Shown: one piece after another, positions 6,803 through 15,399 of the stretch
Numbering within the stretch: position 1 is the first letter of the stretch
Layout of the letters: each line of letters starts with the position of its first letter
DNA from: an uncultured Leptotrichia sp.
GTDB lineage: Bacteria; Fusobacteriota; Fusobacteriia; Fusobacteriales; Leptotrichiaceae
Reading direction: 5' to 3'
NCBI GenBank assembly: GCA_938017765.1
Contig: CALIJH010000153.1
Location: 1-20,594, forward strand
DNA: 20,594 nt
Notes under the pieces: generated by a model
The model's input: the letters and a program-made list of their open reading frames with translations, nothing else
Database searches by the model: none
Told to the model about the DNA's origin: nothing
Translations under genes and position numbers: made by a program

Positions 6803-6830
6803 AAAAAAAGCTGATAGTAAACTACCAGCT
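6803..6830 (-). terminator. Terminator overlapping the end of the DUF2207 gene
   Basis: A 9-bp stem, AGCTGGTAG/CTATCAGCT with one G-T pair around a TTTA loop (6809-6830), is followed by a T run on the minus strand. The first arm contains the last two sense codons (AGC TGG) and the stop TAG of the upstream gene. Confidence 0.85.
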
Positions 6831-8729
6831 TCCTCCGCCTCCGCCGCCGGAACCTCCTCCGGAAAAGCCGCCTCCACTTGAGAAACCGCCGCCACCAAAG
6901 AAAGTATTGTCAGAGCTTCTTGAACTTTCATTTCTTTCCCGTATAATCTTATTTTGTGCTTCATTATATTCTCTTGAAATCATATTAGATAAATAGAAAT
7001 CATTATACGAACTATAGTATATTCTTCTATTTATGTTGGAATATGTACTTTCATCAAAGTTATATAATTTTATCGTATTTTTCATTAATTTTACTGCTTC
7101 GTTTTTTACTCCCAAAGCTACCGCATAAGGCAAAATAGATTTAAAATATGCGACCAGCTCATCCACATCATTAAATTTCATAATCTGATTTGCTTCGGCA
7201 GTTTTTATGTACATTTTCATTCCGTCCAAATATTCTTTTTGTCTTATTCCTTCGTTCGTATATTTTCCTATGACCTTGGAGTAAAAGAGAAACATTGAAA
7301 CTATTATTGTTACAACTATAAAATTTATAATACCGAATATAGTTGAAGCAATTATGACTATTATTCCAATAACGACGGTCATAGACATACTGCTGATCTT
7401 AAAAATTTTTCTTATAATAGAGCTTATAATCGAACAAATAGTATTTAATATAAATATAATAACCAAACCTATTTCAAGACCTCCCATTGAAATTATAAAA
7501 GATGTTATTATACCTAAAGTAAACGGAAATTTGAAAGCATTGTTTTCCTTATAAATTTTATCTCCATATCTGCTTTCAAGCAATGATATTATTTCCTGTG
7601 CAGCTAAATAAAGTCTTTTTCCGTCTTTAAATATATTTTCCTTGTCATCCGAGAGGGCATTTAAAAGTTTTAATTCTTCACGAGGCAAATTCGGCTCCGC
7701 TATGCTTTTTATTAAAGTATATTTTACATTTTTGCCGTTTCCCTCTTCATCCTCTGCTTCAACATATCCTTTTGATAATAAAGATAACATTCCTACTATC
7801 AATAATTCCTTAGGCTCTCTCTCCTTATTAATATATGCGGCATACATAGGAGAAATATCTTTCGGAGGGTTGAATTCGGGAATAACAGCTTTTTGGGACG
7901 GATCTTTTCCAAACAGATACCATGTAATAAATCCGTATACGGCTAAAACAAGAATTATTAAAGTTCCTATTATTATCAAGGGTTCAGCATAGTAAAGAGT
8001 TATCAATTTATCTATAAACGTCGGACTTATTTTATCCGTCTTTAAATTTAGAAGAAAAGTCATTCCGTTATAAGGTCCCAGAACTTCTTTAGTTTCAATT
8101 TTTATAATGCCGCTATCCTGAATTATATTATAATTCTCCTCATTTTTTCCAAAGCTTCCTGTATAAACTTCCAGTTTCTGTATTTCATTTTTTTCTATAG
8201 ACTTTGCATCTGCAAATTTTATATCTACATTTGCTTTTTCAATAGGCACTCCCCAAAACTGTCCTATGGGATTAAAATATATCTGATAAATCCCGTCTTT
8301 TTCAAATACGGAATTATAGATGGTATAATTAAATTCATATCTGTTTATACCCACATCTACATATCTGTCTGCCGAACCTACCCTATAGGATATTCCTCCT
8401 GCTAACCGTTCAGTTTCATATTTTTCAGGTTCTCCGTTTCTTTTTATCGAGTGCATTTTTATCCGTGATTTATAAACATCTACACCGTCTTTTTGTGATT
8501 TTAGGGGTATATTTCTATAAATCCCGTGTTTTAACACATCAAAGTCATAATCTATTATTTCATTCACAGTCAATGTACCATTCTTATTTATCTGTATTGT
8601 AACATTATAATTTTTTATTGACTCGGCAATTAATGTCTTTGCATTTAAAAAGAAAATACCTACTGATAAAAGCAGTATTATAAGGCTATTTTTTATTTTT
8701 TTATTTTCTAAAAATTTTATAAATTGCAT
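6822..8729 (-). CDS. DUF2207-domain membrane protein (YciQ-like)
   Basis: A 635-residue envelope protein. An N-terminal signal or anchor (about residues 15-34) precedes an extracytoplasmic beta-rich domain that starts YNVTIQINKNGTLTVNEIIDY and contains HGIYRNIPL. That opening is the recognisable start of DUF2207. A transmembrane segment follows (about 247-272), then a cytoplasmic region and two further hydrophobic blocks (about 400-435 and 450-485). The tail is extremely Gly/Ser-rich (last 25 residues) and ends GGGGGSW. This architecture matches the YciQ-type family, commonly encoded beside LemA, as here (32 bp after lemA). The biochemical function is not established. A clear AAGGAG precedes the ATG. 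It is the last gene of the engB-lemA-DUF2207 unit. Confidence 0.85.
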   Translation of the reverse strand: MQFIKFLENKKIKNSLIILLLSVGIFFLNAKTLIAESIKNYNVTIQINKNGTLTVNEIIDYDFDVLKHGIYRNIPLKSQKDGVDVYKSRIKMHSIKRNGEPEKYETERLAGGISYRVGSADRYVDVGINRYEFNYTIYNSVFEKDGIYQIYFNPIGQFWGVPIEKANVDIKFADAKSIEKNEIQKLEVYTGSFGKNEENYNIIQDSGIIKIETKEVLGPYNGMTFLLNLKTDKISPTFIDKLITLYYAEPLIIIGTLIILVLAVYGFITWYLFGKDPSQKAVIPEFNPPKDISPMYAAYINKEREPKELLIVGMLSLLSKGYVEAEDEEGNGKNVKYTLIKSIAEPNLPREELKLLNALSDDKENIFKDGKRLYLAAQEIISLLESRYGDKIYKENNAFKFPFTLGIITSFIISMGGLEIGLVIIFILNTICSIISSIIRKIFKISSMSMTVVIGIIVIIASTIFGIINFIVVTIIVSMFLFYSKVIGKYTNEGIRQKEYLDGMKMYIKTAEANQIMKFNDVDELVAYFKSILPYAVALGVKNEAVKLMKNTIKLYNFDESTYSNINRRIYYSSYNDFYLSNMISREYNEAQNKIIRERNESSRSSDNTFFGGGGFSSGGGFSGGGSGGGGGGSW

Positions 8730-8760
8730 AGCTGCTCTCCTTAATCGAATTTATTTCAAT

Positions 8761-9321
8761 TTAAAATTTAACTTCAGGTGCTTTTTCAGCTCCTTCGGCA
8801 GCATTAAAGAATTCAGCTTTCTTAAACCCTAAAAATCCTCCTAATATATTATTTGGAAATGTTTCTACAAAAGTATTTCTATCCCTTGCCGTTCCGTTAT
8901 AATATTTTCTCGAACTCTGAATTTCAGTTTCTATTTGCGATAATTGGGACTGTAAACTTAAAAAATTCTCATTTGCTTTCAAATCAGGATAGTTTTCCTG
9001 CAACATCATTATTGATCTCAATGTTTTTGTCATTTCATTTTCTATTTTCTGAATTTTTTCAATATTATCAATATCCTTTGTATCTATAGACATCATTTGG
9101 CTTCTTAATTTTACTACATTTTCCAAAGTTTCTTTTTCGTGTGTAGCATATCCCTTTACAGTATTTACAAGATTAGGTATTAAATCCAGTCTTTTCTGGA
9201 GATAAACTTCTATTCCGCTCCAACCTTCTTCATTCAAATTTTTCAATCTGATATATTTATTATAAGCTCCTACTCCTATTAAAACCAAAACTGCTACTAT
9301 TGCTAAAATCCATATAAGCAT
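8761..9321 (-). CDS. lemA: LemA family protein
   Basis: A 186-residue LemA-family protein. It has one N-terminal transmembrane helix (about residues 2-19) followed by a conserved helical domain. That domain includes YNKYIRLKNLNEEGWSGIEV, LQKRLDLIPNLVNTVKGY and TFPNNILGGFLGFKKAEFF, all hallmark LemA segments. The helix-rich soluble part probably faces the periplasm. The start is ATG at 9319-9321, eight bases after AGGAG. A GTG three codons earlier overlaps the ribosome site and is unlikely. The gene lies shortly after engB and before the DUF2207 gene. LemA/DUF2207 pairing recurs in many bacteria and suggests a common envelope function, not yet defined. Confidence 0.9.
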   Translation of the reverse strand: MLIWILAIVAVLVLIGVGAYNKYIRLKNLNEEGWSGIEVYLQKRLDLIPNLVNTVKGYATHEKETLENVVKLRSQMMSIDTKDIDNIEKIQKIENEMTKTLRSIMMLQENYPDLKANENFLSLQSQLSQIETEIQSSRKYYNGTARDRNTFVETFPNNILGGFLGFKKAEFFNAAEGAEKAPEVKF

Positions 9322-9338
9322 TATAATCACTCCTCTGT

Positions 9339-9932
9339 TTATTTTTTATTATTTTCTTTTATTTTTTTATATATAAATTCAAGTAATTCATCTTTTCCTG
9401 TATTTTTTAGCGCCGAACTGAAAAATACATCATCATTGCTGAATTCCAACTTTTTTCTTATCTCTTTCAGCTGTTTGGCTTTCTCATTATTGGACAGTTT
9501 ATCCGATTTTGTAAAAATAATATAATATTCTATATTATAATGTTCAAGCCACCTCAACATTTCTATATCTTCATTTGAAGGAATTCTTCTTAAATCCAGT
9601 AATAAAAACACTACTTTTTCCCTATCAGACTTCAGATAGGTTTCTATCGTATTTCCCCAGCTCCTTTTTACAGCTTCAGGTACTTTGGCAAAACCGTATC
9701 CCGGCAAATCCACAAAATATATCTCATTATCTATCAAAAAATAATTTATAAGCTGCGTTCTTCCCGGCGTTTTACTCGTTCTCGCCAAATTCCTCCTGTT
9801 AGTAAGAGAATTTATAAGAGAAGATTTACCGACATTTGACCTTCCGATAAAAGAAAACTCTATTCCTCTTTTTTCGGGATAATCTTTTTCATGAACTGCC
9901 GATTTTATAAATTCCGATTTTTTTATTTCCAA
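9339..9932 (-). CDS. engB: Ribosome biogenesis GTP-binding protein EngB/YsxC
   Basis: A 197-residue TrmE-Era-EngA-EngB-type GTPase. In bacteria it assists assembly of the large ribosomal subunit and is often essential. All G motifs are present: G1 GRSNVGKS (residues 30-37), PGRT with the switch threonine (56-59), G3 DLPG (75-78), G4 TKSD (141-144) and G5 SSA (172-174). The EngB-typical GYGFAKVPEAVKRSWG follows G3. The start is TTG at 9930-9932, seven bases after AAGGAG. No in-frame ATG lies near, so a TTG start is well supported. The length is typical of the family. lemA follows after only about 17 bp, indicating co-transcription. Confidence 0.95.
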   Translation of the reverse strand: MEIKKSEFIKSAVHEKDYPEKRGIEFSFIGRSNVGKSSLINSLTNRRNLARTSKTPGRTQLINYFLIDNEIYFVDLPGYGFAKVPEAVKRSWGNTIETYLKSDREKVVFLLLDLRRIPSNEDIEMLRWLEHYNIEYYIIFTKSDKLSNNEKAKQLKEIRKKLEFSNDDVFFSSALKNTGKDELLEFIYKKIKENNKK

Positions 9933-10083
9933 AATTTTCTCCTTTTACTTTATTATCTCCATGTATTATTTCTATCCTATTATCCTGCTTTATTATTTTT
10001 TCTTTATTTTTTTGCCTTACTATTTCTTAATTTTATCATTTTTATTTTGTTATTTTCACTTTACTATTTTTTCATTATTTTTA

Positions 10084-10878
10084 TTAAAAATTTATTTTAA
10101 AATCTCTTCTGGCTTCTTCCAAAGAATTCTGGTCAGGAATAAAATACCATACTCCATTTATCATTTTACCGTCGCCTTTTATTTCATGCTGTTCAATATT
10201 TGACTTATTTATAAGTACAGCAGGTAATGCCGCTATTGCTTTTAAAGGATTGAAAGATACTTCCATTTTTTCCTGCATATATGAATATACCCCCGGAATG
10301 TATTGCCAACCTGCGGGTGAAATAAGTTTTTTAGCTATGCTTTGTATAACTTGTCTCTGTCTTTCATCTCTTTTAAAAGCACTGTCAGTTTTTCTATGTC
10401 TTGTATAGGCCAAAGCTCTCGGTCCTTTGATATTATATGCCTGTCCTTCTTTAAACGTTTCATGATCTTGCGTAAAAGAATGATTTGAAACTATATCCAC
10501 CCCTCCGATTATATCAGTCAGAGTTATAACATCATCAAATCTGAATACCACACTGTAGTTTATTTTAGTATTTAATAATTCTTCCACTGCCTTTATAGTA
10601 CATTTGCTTCCTCCAAAAGCAAAAGAGTGATTTATTTTATCAACTTTTCCGCCTTTTTCACAGGGAACGTCCGTATAAGTATCTCTCGGAACAGACACCA
10701 TTTGAATTTTGGCAAGGAGCGGTGTTACTTTCAGCACTATTATCCCGTCACTTCTTGAACCTTTTATAGGCTGATTAGGTCTGGCATCACTTCCCAAAAT
10801 CAGAACATTGAAAGGTATACTTAACCACCCTACAAATCCGACTAACAGTAATAAAATTAAATTTCTTATCGATTTCAT
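10084..10878 (-). CDS. LytR-CpsA-Psr (LCP) family protein
   Basis: A 264-residue membrane-anchored protein with an N-terminal transmembrane helix (about residues 5-22) and an LCP domain outside the membrane. Family motifs are LILGSDAR, GSRSDGIIVL, VSVPRDTY, VDKINHSFAFGG, GGVDIV, ALAYTRHRKTDSAFKRDERQRQVI. The arginines of RHRK and RDERQRQ and the aspartates of SDA and SDG are the usual pyrophosphate- and Mg-binding residues. LCP enzymes transfer lipid-linked glycopolymers to the cell wall in Gram-positives; the acceptor in this Gram-negative-type cell is uncertain. I chose the ATG at 10876-10878, preceded by AGAGGTG; an in-frame ATG 11 codons upstream has no such site. It stands apart from its neighbours (225 bp after coaE, about 150 bp before engB). 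No clear terminator is visible. Confidence 0.9.
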   Translation of the reverse strand: MKSIRNLILLLLVGFVGWLSIPFNVLILGSDARPNQPIKGSRSDGIIVLKVTPLLAKIQMVSVPRDTYTDVPCEKGGKVDKINHSFAFGGSKCTIKAVEELLNTKINYSVVFRFDDVITLTDIIGGVDIVSNHSFTQDHETFKEGQAYNIKGPRALAYTRHRKTDSAFKRDERQRQVIQSIAKKLISPAGWQYIPGVYSYMQEKMEVSFNPLKAIAALPAVLINKSNIEQHEIKGDGKMINGVWYFIPDQNSLEEARRDFKINF

Positions 10879-11103
10879 CTTTAGCACCTCTTTTGACTTC
10901 TTTTTATACACTTTTGTATATACTTTTTATATTTCATATCTAAATTTCTTTAAATTATTTCGACTTATTTTTCTATAAAATTTCATTATAAAAGATTTTT
11001 ATTTTTTGTAATTTTTTATAACATTATATCATCTTTTAATCCCAAATCTCTTAATTCTGAAAAACTTTAAAATATTTCAAAAAATTTCAAACTATATAAT
11101 TTT

Positions 11104-11736
11104 TTAACTTTTATTAGAACCTGAATTATTCTTCAAGCTCTCTAAAAATTTTTCAACTTTTCTTCTTAGCCTTTTCAGATTTCTGTTATTACTTATTATA
11201 TAATCACTTTTTTCTTTTTTTTTCTCTATATCTATCTGCGAATTTATAATATTGACAGCTTCTTTCTCAGTCCTGTTATCCCTTTTTATAATCCTTTTTA
11301 TTTGTGTTTTTCTGTTTGCATATACTAACAGTACAATATCAAACTCTTTTTCCAGACTAATCTCAAATAACAAGGGAACGTCTACTACTACTATTTTATT
11401 ATCTTTTTTTAAACTTTCGGTTTCTTCCTTCATTTTTTTTAAAATTAAAGGATGCATTATAGAGTTTAATATACTCACCTTTTTTTCATCTTTGAATACT
11501 ATTTGTCCTAATTTATTTCTTGAAATTTTCCTTTCCTTACTTTTTTTTTGTCTTTCCGCTTCCTCTTCCAGTATCTCTTTTCCAAATTCTTCAACCAGTC
11601 TGTTTACCACTTCGGGATAATTAATAACTTCTCTTGAAATTATATCCGTATCTACAATAGGAATTCCCTTTTCCCTGAATATTTGGGCTACGGTACTTTT
11701 TCCAGTACCTATTCCTCCTGTCAATCCTATTATCAT
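11104..11736 (-). CDS. coaE: Dephospho-CoA kinase
   Basis: A 210-residue cytoplasmic P-loop kinase that phosphorylates the 3'-hydroxyl of dephospho-CoA in the last step of coenzyme A synthesis. Seen are the Walker A motif GGIGTGKS (residues 7-14), the DTDIISREV segment with the conserved catalytic Asp (31), the LIEE-like lid region and VVDVPLLFEISLEKEFD, a strong CoaE signature. A KRDNR arginine-rich lid follows. The Lys/Arg-rich C-terminal tail is common in low-G+C homologues. GAGG precedes the ATG. The gene follows the large TPR gene by 36 bp and is probably in the same transcript. Confidence 0.93.
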   Translation of the reverse strand: MIIGLTGGIGTGKSTVAQIFREKGIPIVDTDIISREVINYPEVVNRLVEEFGKEILEEEAERQKKSKERKISRNKLGQIVFKDEKKVSILNSIMHPLILKKMKEETESLKKDNKIVVVDVPLLFEISLEKEFDIVLLVYANRKTQIKRIIKRDNRTEKEAVNIINSQIDIEKKKEKSDYIISNNRNLKRLRRKVEKFLESLKNNSGSNKS

Positions 11737-11772
11737 AATTTCTGCCTCTATTTTTTTATTTTTTATATATTT

Positions 11773-13254
11773 TTACTCCATTCCATCCAGCATTAGTTTA
11801 GCATCTTTATCTCCATTCAACGCTGCCTGTTTTAAATACTTTTTCGCTGTTTCCTTATCTCCCAAATCATAATAAGAAACACCCAGATTATAGAGGGCAT
11901 TTTTATTCCCCGCCTTATTTAAAGCTATCTCAAAATATTTTATAGCTTCTTTAGGCTGCTTCAATTGAGAATAAATCAATCCTGTATTATAAGCATTTTC
12001 ATTCATTCCATAATTATCAACTAAAGTTTTATAATATTTCAACGCTTCCTGAAGTTTTTTCTGTTCATAATAAAGTATCGCAAGGTTATTCATAGCTTTA
12101 GTCAATTTGCCTTTTTCTATAGCTTTCAAATAATATTTTTCAGCTTCTGTCTTATTATTAGCCATATCATACGAAAGAGCAATGTTATAAAGCAGTTCAG
12201 GGTCATTAGTTACTCCCTCCATACTTTTCAATATATCTGCCGCTTTTTCGCCCTGACCTTGAGCCTGATATAGATAAATCAGATTATAAGCCGCTTTCTG
12301 TTTTTCACCCGAATTCATAGCTTCTTTATAATATTTTTCAGCTGAATTATAATTTTTCATTTTCTCATAAATTGTTCCTAAATTCAATGCGGCTTTTCCT
12401 GTTTTATTTTTATTATACGCACTCAGGAAATATTTTTCAGCTTCTTTCAATTTTCCCGATTTCTCATAAAGTACAGCTAAATTATAGGCAGCCGTATCGT
12501 CTTTCTCCCTGTCTACTGCAAGTTTATAATATTCTTCAGCTTTTTTAGTGTCTTTCAGTTCATCATATAAAAGTCCTATCCTGTAGTATCCTCCTTTTAC
12601 TCCTTTGGACAATGCCTTTTCGAAATATTTTATAGCATTTCTGTTATCATTTTTTTTCTCGTATAACACTCCCAAATTATAAGCAGCTTCAGGATTGTCA
12701 TACTTATCCGCTGCTATTTTATAATTTTTTTCGGCTAAGACAAGATTTCCCGTTTCCATATACAGGCTGCCCAAATTGTCATAAGAGTCTTTATCCCCTC
12801 TGTCTACTGCCATTTGAAAATATTTTATAGCCTCATTTTTCTGTTTCATTTCCTCGTATATCAGTCCTAAATTATACATTGCGTCCACATTTTTGGTTTT
12901 TTCTATAGACTGTTTATAATTTTCTATTGCGAGATTTTTATTTTTATTTTTTGAATATAAATATCCAAGTTTATAATACGCTTTTGACTGTCCCAATCTT
13001 ACAGCTTCCTTATAATATTTTTCAGCCTGTTTAGTATCATTCAACGTATCATATAAAACTCCAAGATTATACGCTGTATCTCCGTCAGCTTTTTTTAAAA
13101 AGGATTGTTTGTAATATTTTTCAGCTTCCTTATAATTTTTTTGAGTATGGTATTTCAATCCTGTATTAAAAAGCTCTTCAGATGATAATTCTTCCGAAAA
13201 AGAATTAAACGCTGCTACTAAAATTATTATTCCTAATATGATTTTTCTTTTCAT
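11773..13254 (-). CDS. Secreted tetratricopeptide-repeat protein (14 repeats)
   Basis: A 493-residue protein with a signal peptide (about residues 1-20) and then 14 consecutive TPR/SEL1-like repeats of 33-36 residues covering nearly the whole mature chain. Typical units read AYNLGVLYEK...AIKYFEKAL or AEKYYKEA. The protein would form a superhelical scaffold in the periplasm or at the outer membrane and act through protein-protein contacts. The partner is unknown. Repeats are strongly alike at the protein level but differ at the DNA level, so they are old. GGAGG lies four bases before the ATG. coaE follows closely. A second, shorter secreted TPR gene lies at 17087-17743. Confidence 0.85.
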   Translation of the reverse strand: MKRKIILGIIILVAAFNSFSEELSSEELFNTGLKYHTQKNYKEAEKYYKQSFLKKADGDTAYNLGVLYDTLNDTKQAEKYYKEAVRLGQSKAYYKLGYLYSKNKNKNLAIENYKQSIEKTKNVDAMYNLGLIYEEMKQKNEAIKYFQMAVDRGDKDSYDNLGSLYMETGNLVLAEKNYKIAADKYDNPEAAYNLGVLYEKKNDNRNAIKYFEKALSKGVKGGYYRIGLLYDELKDTKKAEEYYKLAVDREKDDTAAYNLAVLYEKSGKLKEAEKYFLSAYNKNKTGKAALNLGTIYEKMKNYNSAEKYYKEAMNSGEKQKAAYNLIYLYQAQGQGEKAADILKSMEGVTNDPELLYNIALSYDMANNKTEAEKYYLKAIEKGKLTKAMNNLAILYYEQKKLQEALKYYKTLVDNYGMNENAYNTGLIYSQLKQPKEAIKYFEIALNKAGNKNALYNLGVSYYDLGDKETAKKYLKQAALNGDKDAKLMLDGME

Positions 13255-13502
13255 AAAACCTCCAAAATAATATTTGTCTTATTTGTATTTTTTATTTTAC
13301 ACTTTTTACTTATTTTTTTGCTTATTTTGTATTTCTTTTTTACTTATTTCATATTTTTTACCTTAAATCTGTTTCCACATTGATTATTTTCTTTCCAACT
13401 AATAGTATCATTTTTCTTTTTAAATTTCTACAAAAATTATTTTATAAATAAAAAAAATTTATATCTTTCAATTTAAATATCTTACAATAATTGTAACTAA
13501 TT
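13255..13502. other. A/T-rich leader of the TPR gene with short repeats
   Basis: This non-coding stretch upstream of the TPR gene contains four copies of CTTATTT (plus strand) at 13278, 13309, 13321 and 13343, embedded in T-rich DNA. On the minus strand they read AAATAAG in the mRNA leader. I see no convincing promoter or hairpin in the remainder. Confidence 0.35.
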
Positions 13503-13607
13503 AAAAAAACTCTCTTAAAAACAGAAAACATAGAATAAAAACTATATTTACTAAATAAATACAGCTTTTTATACTTTATCCTTTGCTATTTCTATTTTTA
13601 AGAAAGC
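13503..13607 (-). terminator. Nested-stem 3' structure and T run after mreB
   Basis: On the minus strand an outer stem joins 13592-13607 with 13509-13524 (16 pairs, three of them wobbles). It encloses an inner hairpin at 13535-13572 (16 pairs, one bulged G, TTTAG loop). Single strands of about 19 and 10 bases separate the two stems. The outer stem runs directly into seven T residues (13503-13509). It begins about 20 bases past the mreB stop codon. It is best read as an unusually elaborate terminator or 3' UTR structure, and possibly a small RNA released from the transcript. Confidence 0.5.
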
Positions 13608-13628
13608 TCTTTAAAATATTTGATTTAA

Positions 13629-14669
13629 TTATATTTCCCTCATTTCAAGAGTTCTCATAAGTTTTTTATTATCAAACGCAAGTCCTCCACCCATAACAAC
13701 CGACTCCAATGAATTTGAAGACCTGTTTATAGGGATTTGAACTTTTTCTTCTATTAATTTATCAAAATTTCTCAAAAGTGAACCGCCACCTGTCAGAACC
13801 ACTCCGTTATTCAGTATATCTGCTGACAGTTCAGGAGGACATTTTTCTAAAACTTCTTTCAAAGCATTTACTATTTCATCTATTGAATCTTGAATAGCTT
13901 CTCTGACCTGATTGGAATTGATCTCAATCAATTTAGGTACACCTGTAGACAAATCTCTTCCTTTTATAGTGGCAGTCATATTTTCTTCGCCAACTACAGG
14001 CATTGCAGTTCCTATTTCTTTTTTTAGATTTTCTGCAGTTTTATCTCCTATAAGCAAATCAAATTTCTTTTTTACATATTTTATTATATCGTTATCAAAA
14101 TTATTTCCCGCAACTCTTATTGATTTGCTTGCTATAATTTCATCAAGGGAAAGAATTGCAATATCAGTAGAACCTCCACCAATATCAATGACTGTATTTC
14201 CTTCCGGTAAGGAGATATTTACTCCTGAACCTAAAACTGCGGCTCTTCCCTCTTCTATAAGATATATCTTTTTGGCACCTATCGCTGCATCAAAAATTGC
14301 TCTTCTTTCAATACTTGTAACCTGTGCAGGAACACAAATCATAATTTCAGGCTTGAAAGGAGAACCTCCATATATACTTTTTACAAATATATTCAGCATT
14401 TCCCTTGTAGCATCTATATCTGAAATAACTCCCTCATTCAGAGGTCTTATTACAGCCAAACTTTCCGATGTTTTTCCTAACATATTTTTTGCTTTGGTTC
14501 CTATCGCTACTATTTCTCCTGTTTTTTTATCTTTTACTAAAATAGACGGTTCATTAAGTACAATCCTCTTTTTCTGCTTGTCATAAATTAAAACATTTGA
14601 TGTTCCCAAATCAATTGCAATACTTTTTTTCATCCTAAAAAAATTAATAAATCTTGTAAACTTGGACAT
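13629..14669 (-). CDS. mreB: Rod-shape-determining protein MreB
   Basis: A 346-residue actin-like ATPase. MreB polymers on the inner membrane guide cell-wall elongation. Actin-fold motifs seen are AIDLGTSN (phosphate 1, residues 18-25), VIDIGGGSTD (phosphate 2, 160-169) and GVVLTGGGSLL (adenosine region). The first 12 residues (MSKFTRFINFFR) look like the amphipathic membrane-targeting helix of Gram-negative MreB, and the start at 14669 is supported by AAGGAG six bases upstream. The usual EEPxAAAxG segment reads EEGRAAVLG (residues 139-147), losing the conserved proline. mreC and mreD do not follow; the gene lies 47 bp after frr and is probably in that operon. Confidence 0.92.
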   Translation of the reverse strand: MSKFTRFINFFRMKKSIAIDLGTSNVLIYDKQKKRIVLNEPSILVKDKKTGEIVAIGTKAKNMLGKTSESLAVIRPLNEGVISDIDATREMLNIFVKSIYGGSPFKPEIMICVPAQVTSIERRAIFDAAIGAKKIYLIEEGRAAVLGSGVNISLPEGNTVIDIGGGSTDIAILSLDEIIASKSIRVAGNNFDNDIIKYVKKKFDLLIGDKTAENLKKEIGTAMPVVGEENMTATIKGRDLSTGVPKLIEINSNQVREAIQDSIDEIVNALKEVLEKCPPELSADILNNGVVLTGGGSLLRNFDKLIEEKVQIPINRSSNSLESVVMGGGLAFDNKKLMRTLEMREI

Positions 14670-14716
14670 TGCTGACTCCTTTTATTTTTAAGTTTTCTTT
14701 ACTAATCTTACATTTT

Positions 14717-15274
14717 TTAAACTTTTAACAATTCTTTTTCTTTTTTTGATAATACTTCATCTATAGAAGCAATAAACTTATCTGTCATTTTCTGGACTTT
14801 TTCTTCTCCCGATTTTAGTTCATCTTCCGTAATTTCACCGTCTTTTTCAAATTTTCTGATTTTATTATTTACGTCTTTTCTGACATTTCTGATTGCAACT
14901 TTACCTTCTTCAGCTTCTTTTTTTACTAATTTTACATATTCTTTTCTACGGTCTTCCGTTAGTTCAGGAACTACAAGTCTTATGATTTTTCCGTCATTTG
15001 AAGGATTAAATCCCAGATTTGCCTGTAAAATAACTTTTTCTATCGCAGGAATTATAGATTTATCCCACGGGTCTATTGTCAATAATCTTGCTTCAGGAGC
15101 TGAAACAGTTCCTACCTGATTTAGAGGTGTCATTACTCCATATGCTTCTACACTTACTCCGTCAAGCATAGAAACACTTGCTCTCCCTGCTCTCACATGA
15201 GAAAATTTATCCTTTGTACTTTCTAAAGCTTTTTGCATTCTGTCTTCTGTTTCTTTCAAAATATTATCCAACAT
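14717..15274 (-). CDS. frr: Ribosome recycling factor
   Basis: A 185-residue protein of standard length. With EF-G it splits post-termination ribosomes in the cytoplasm. Family segments in order are KFSHVRAGRAS, GVSVEAYGVMTPLNQVGTVS, LLTIDPWDKS, AIEKVILQANLGFNPSNDG and VPELTEDRRKEYVKLVKKEAE, giving the three-helix bundle plus beta domain. The ATG is preceded by AAGGTGG. The gene lies in the common order after pyrH, with a 125-bp gap, and before mreB. Confidence 0.96.
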   Translation of the reverse strand: MLDNILKETEDRMQKALESTKDKFSHVRAGRASVSMLDGVSVEAYGVMTPLNQVGTVSAPEARLLTIDPWDKSIIPAIEKVILQANLGFNPSNDGKIIRLVVPELTEDRRKEYVKLVKKEAEEGKVAIRNVRKDVNNKIRKFEKDGEITEDELKSGEEKVQKMTDKFIASIDEVLSKKEKELLKV

Positions 15275-15399
15275 TTTATACCACCTTATTATATACTTTA
15301 TTTTAAATAGTTACAACTAAATTTTCATTATTTTTTCGAATTTTCATTTTTTATTTTAAAATTATGGCTTTTTTTTAAAATCCGATTTTTATCAATTTT

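Noticed and set aside
6650..6964. 104-residue minus-strand frame overlapping the end of the DUF2207 gene
   Set aside because: Its first half is an out-of-frame reading of the Gly-rich tail and it passes through the terminator hairpin. Only the last part lies in unique DNA, which is explained as an element remnant.
11023..11028. TATAAT upstream of the LCP gene as its promoter
   Set aside because: No acceptable -35 box lies at 16-18 bases, and several similar A/T hexamers occur nearby.
13912..14586. 224-codon plus-strand open frame
   Set aside because: It lies wholly antisense to mreB, has no ribosome site and no recognisable protein. The same holds for the other long plus-strand frames opposite real genes.
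15288..15316. TTGTAA-17-TATAAT promoter match before frr
   Set aside because: The match is good, but transcription would start about seven bases before the ATG, leaving the AAGGTGG ribosome site outside the message. Probably a chance match in A/T-rich DNA.
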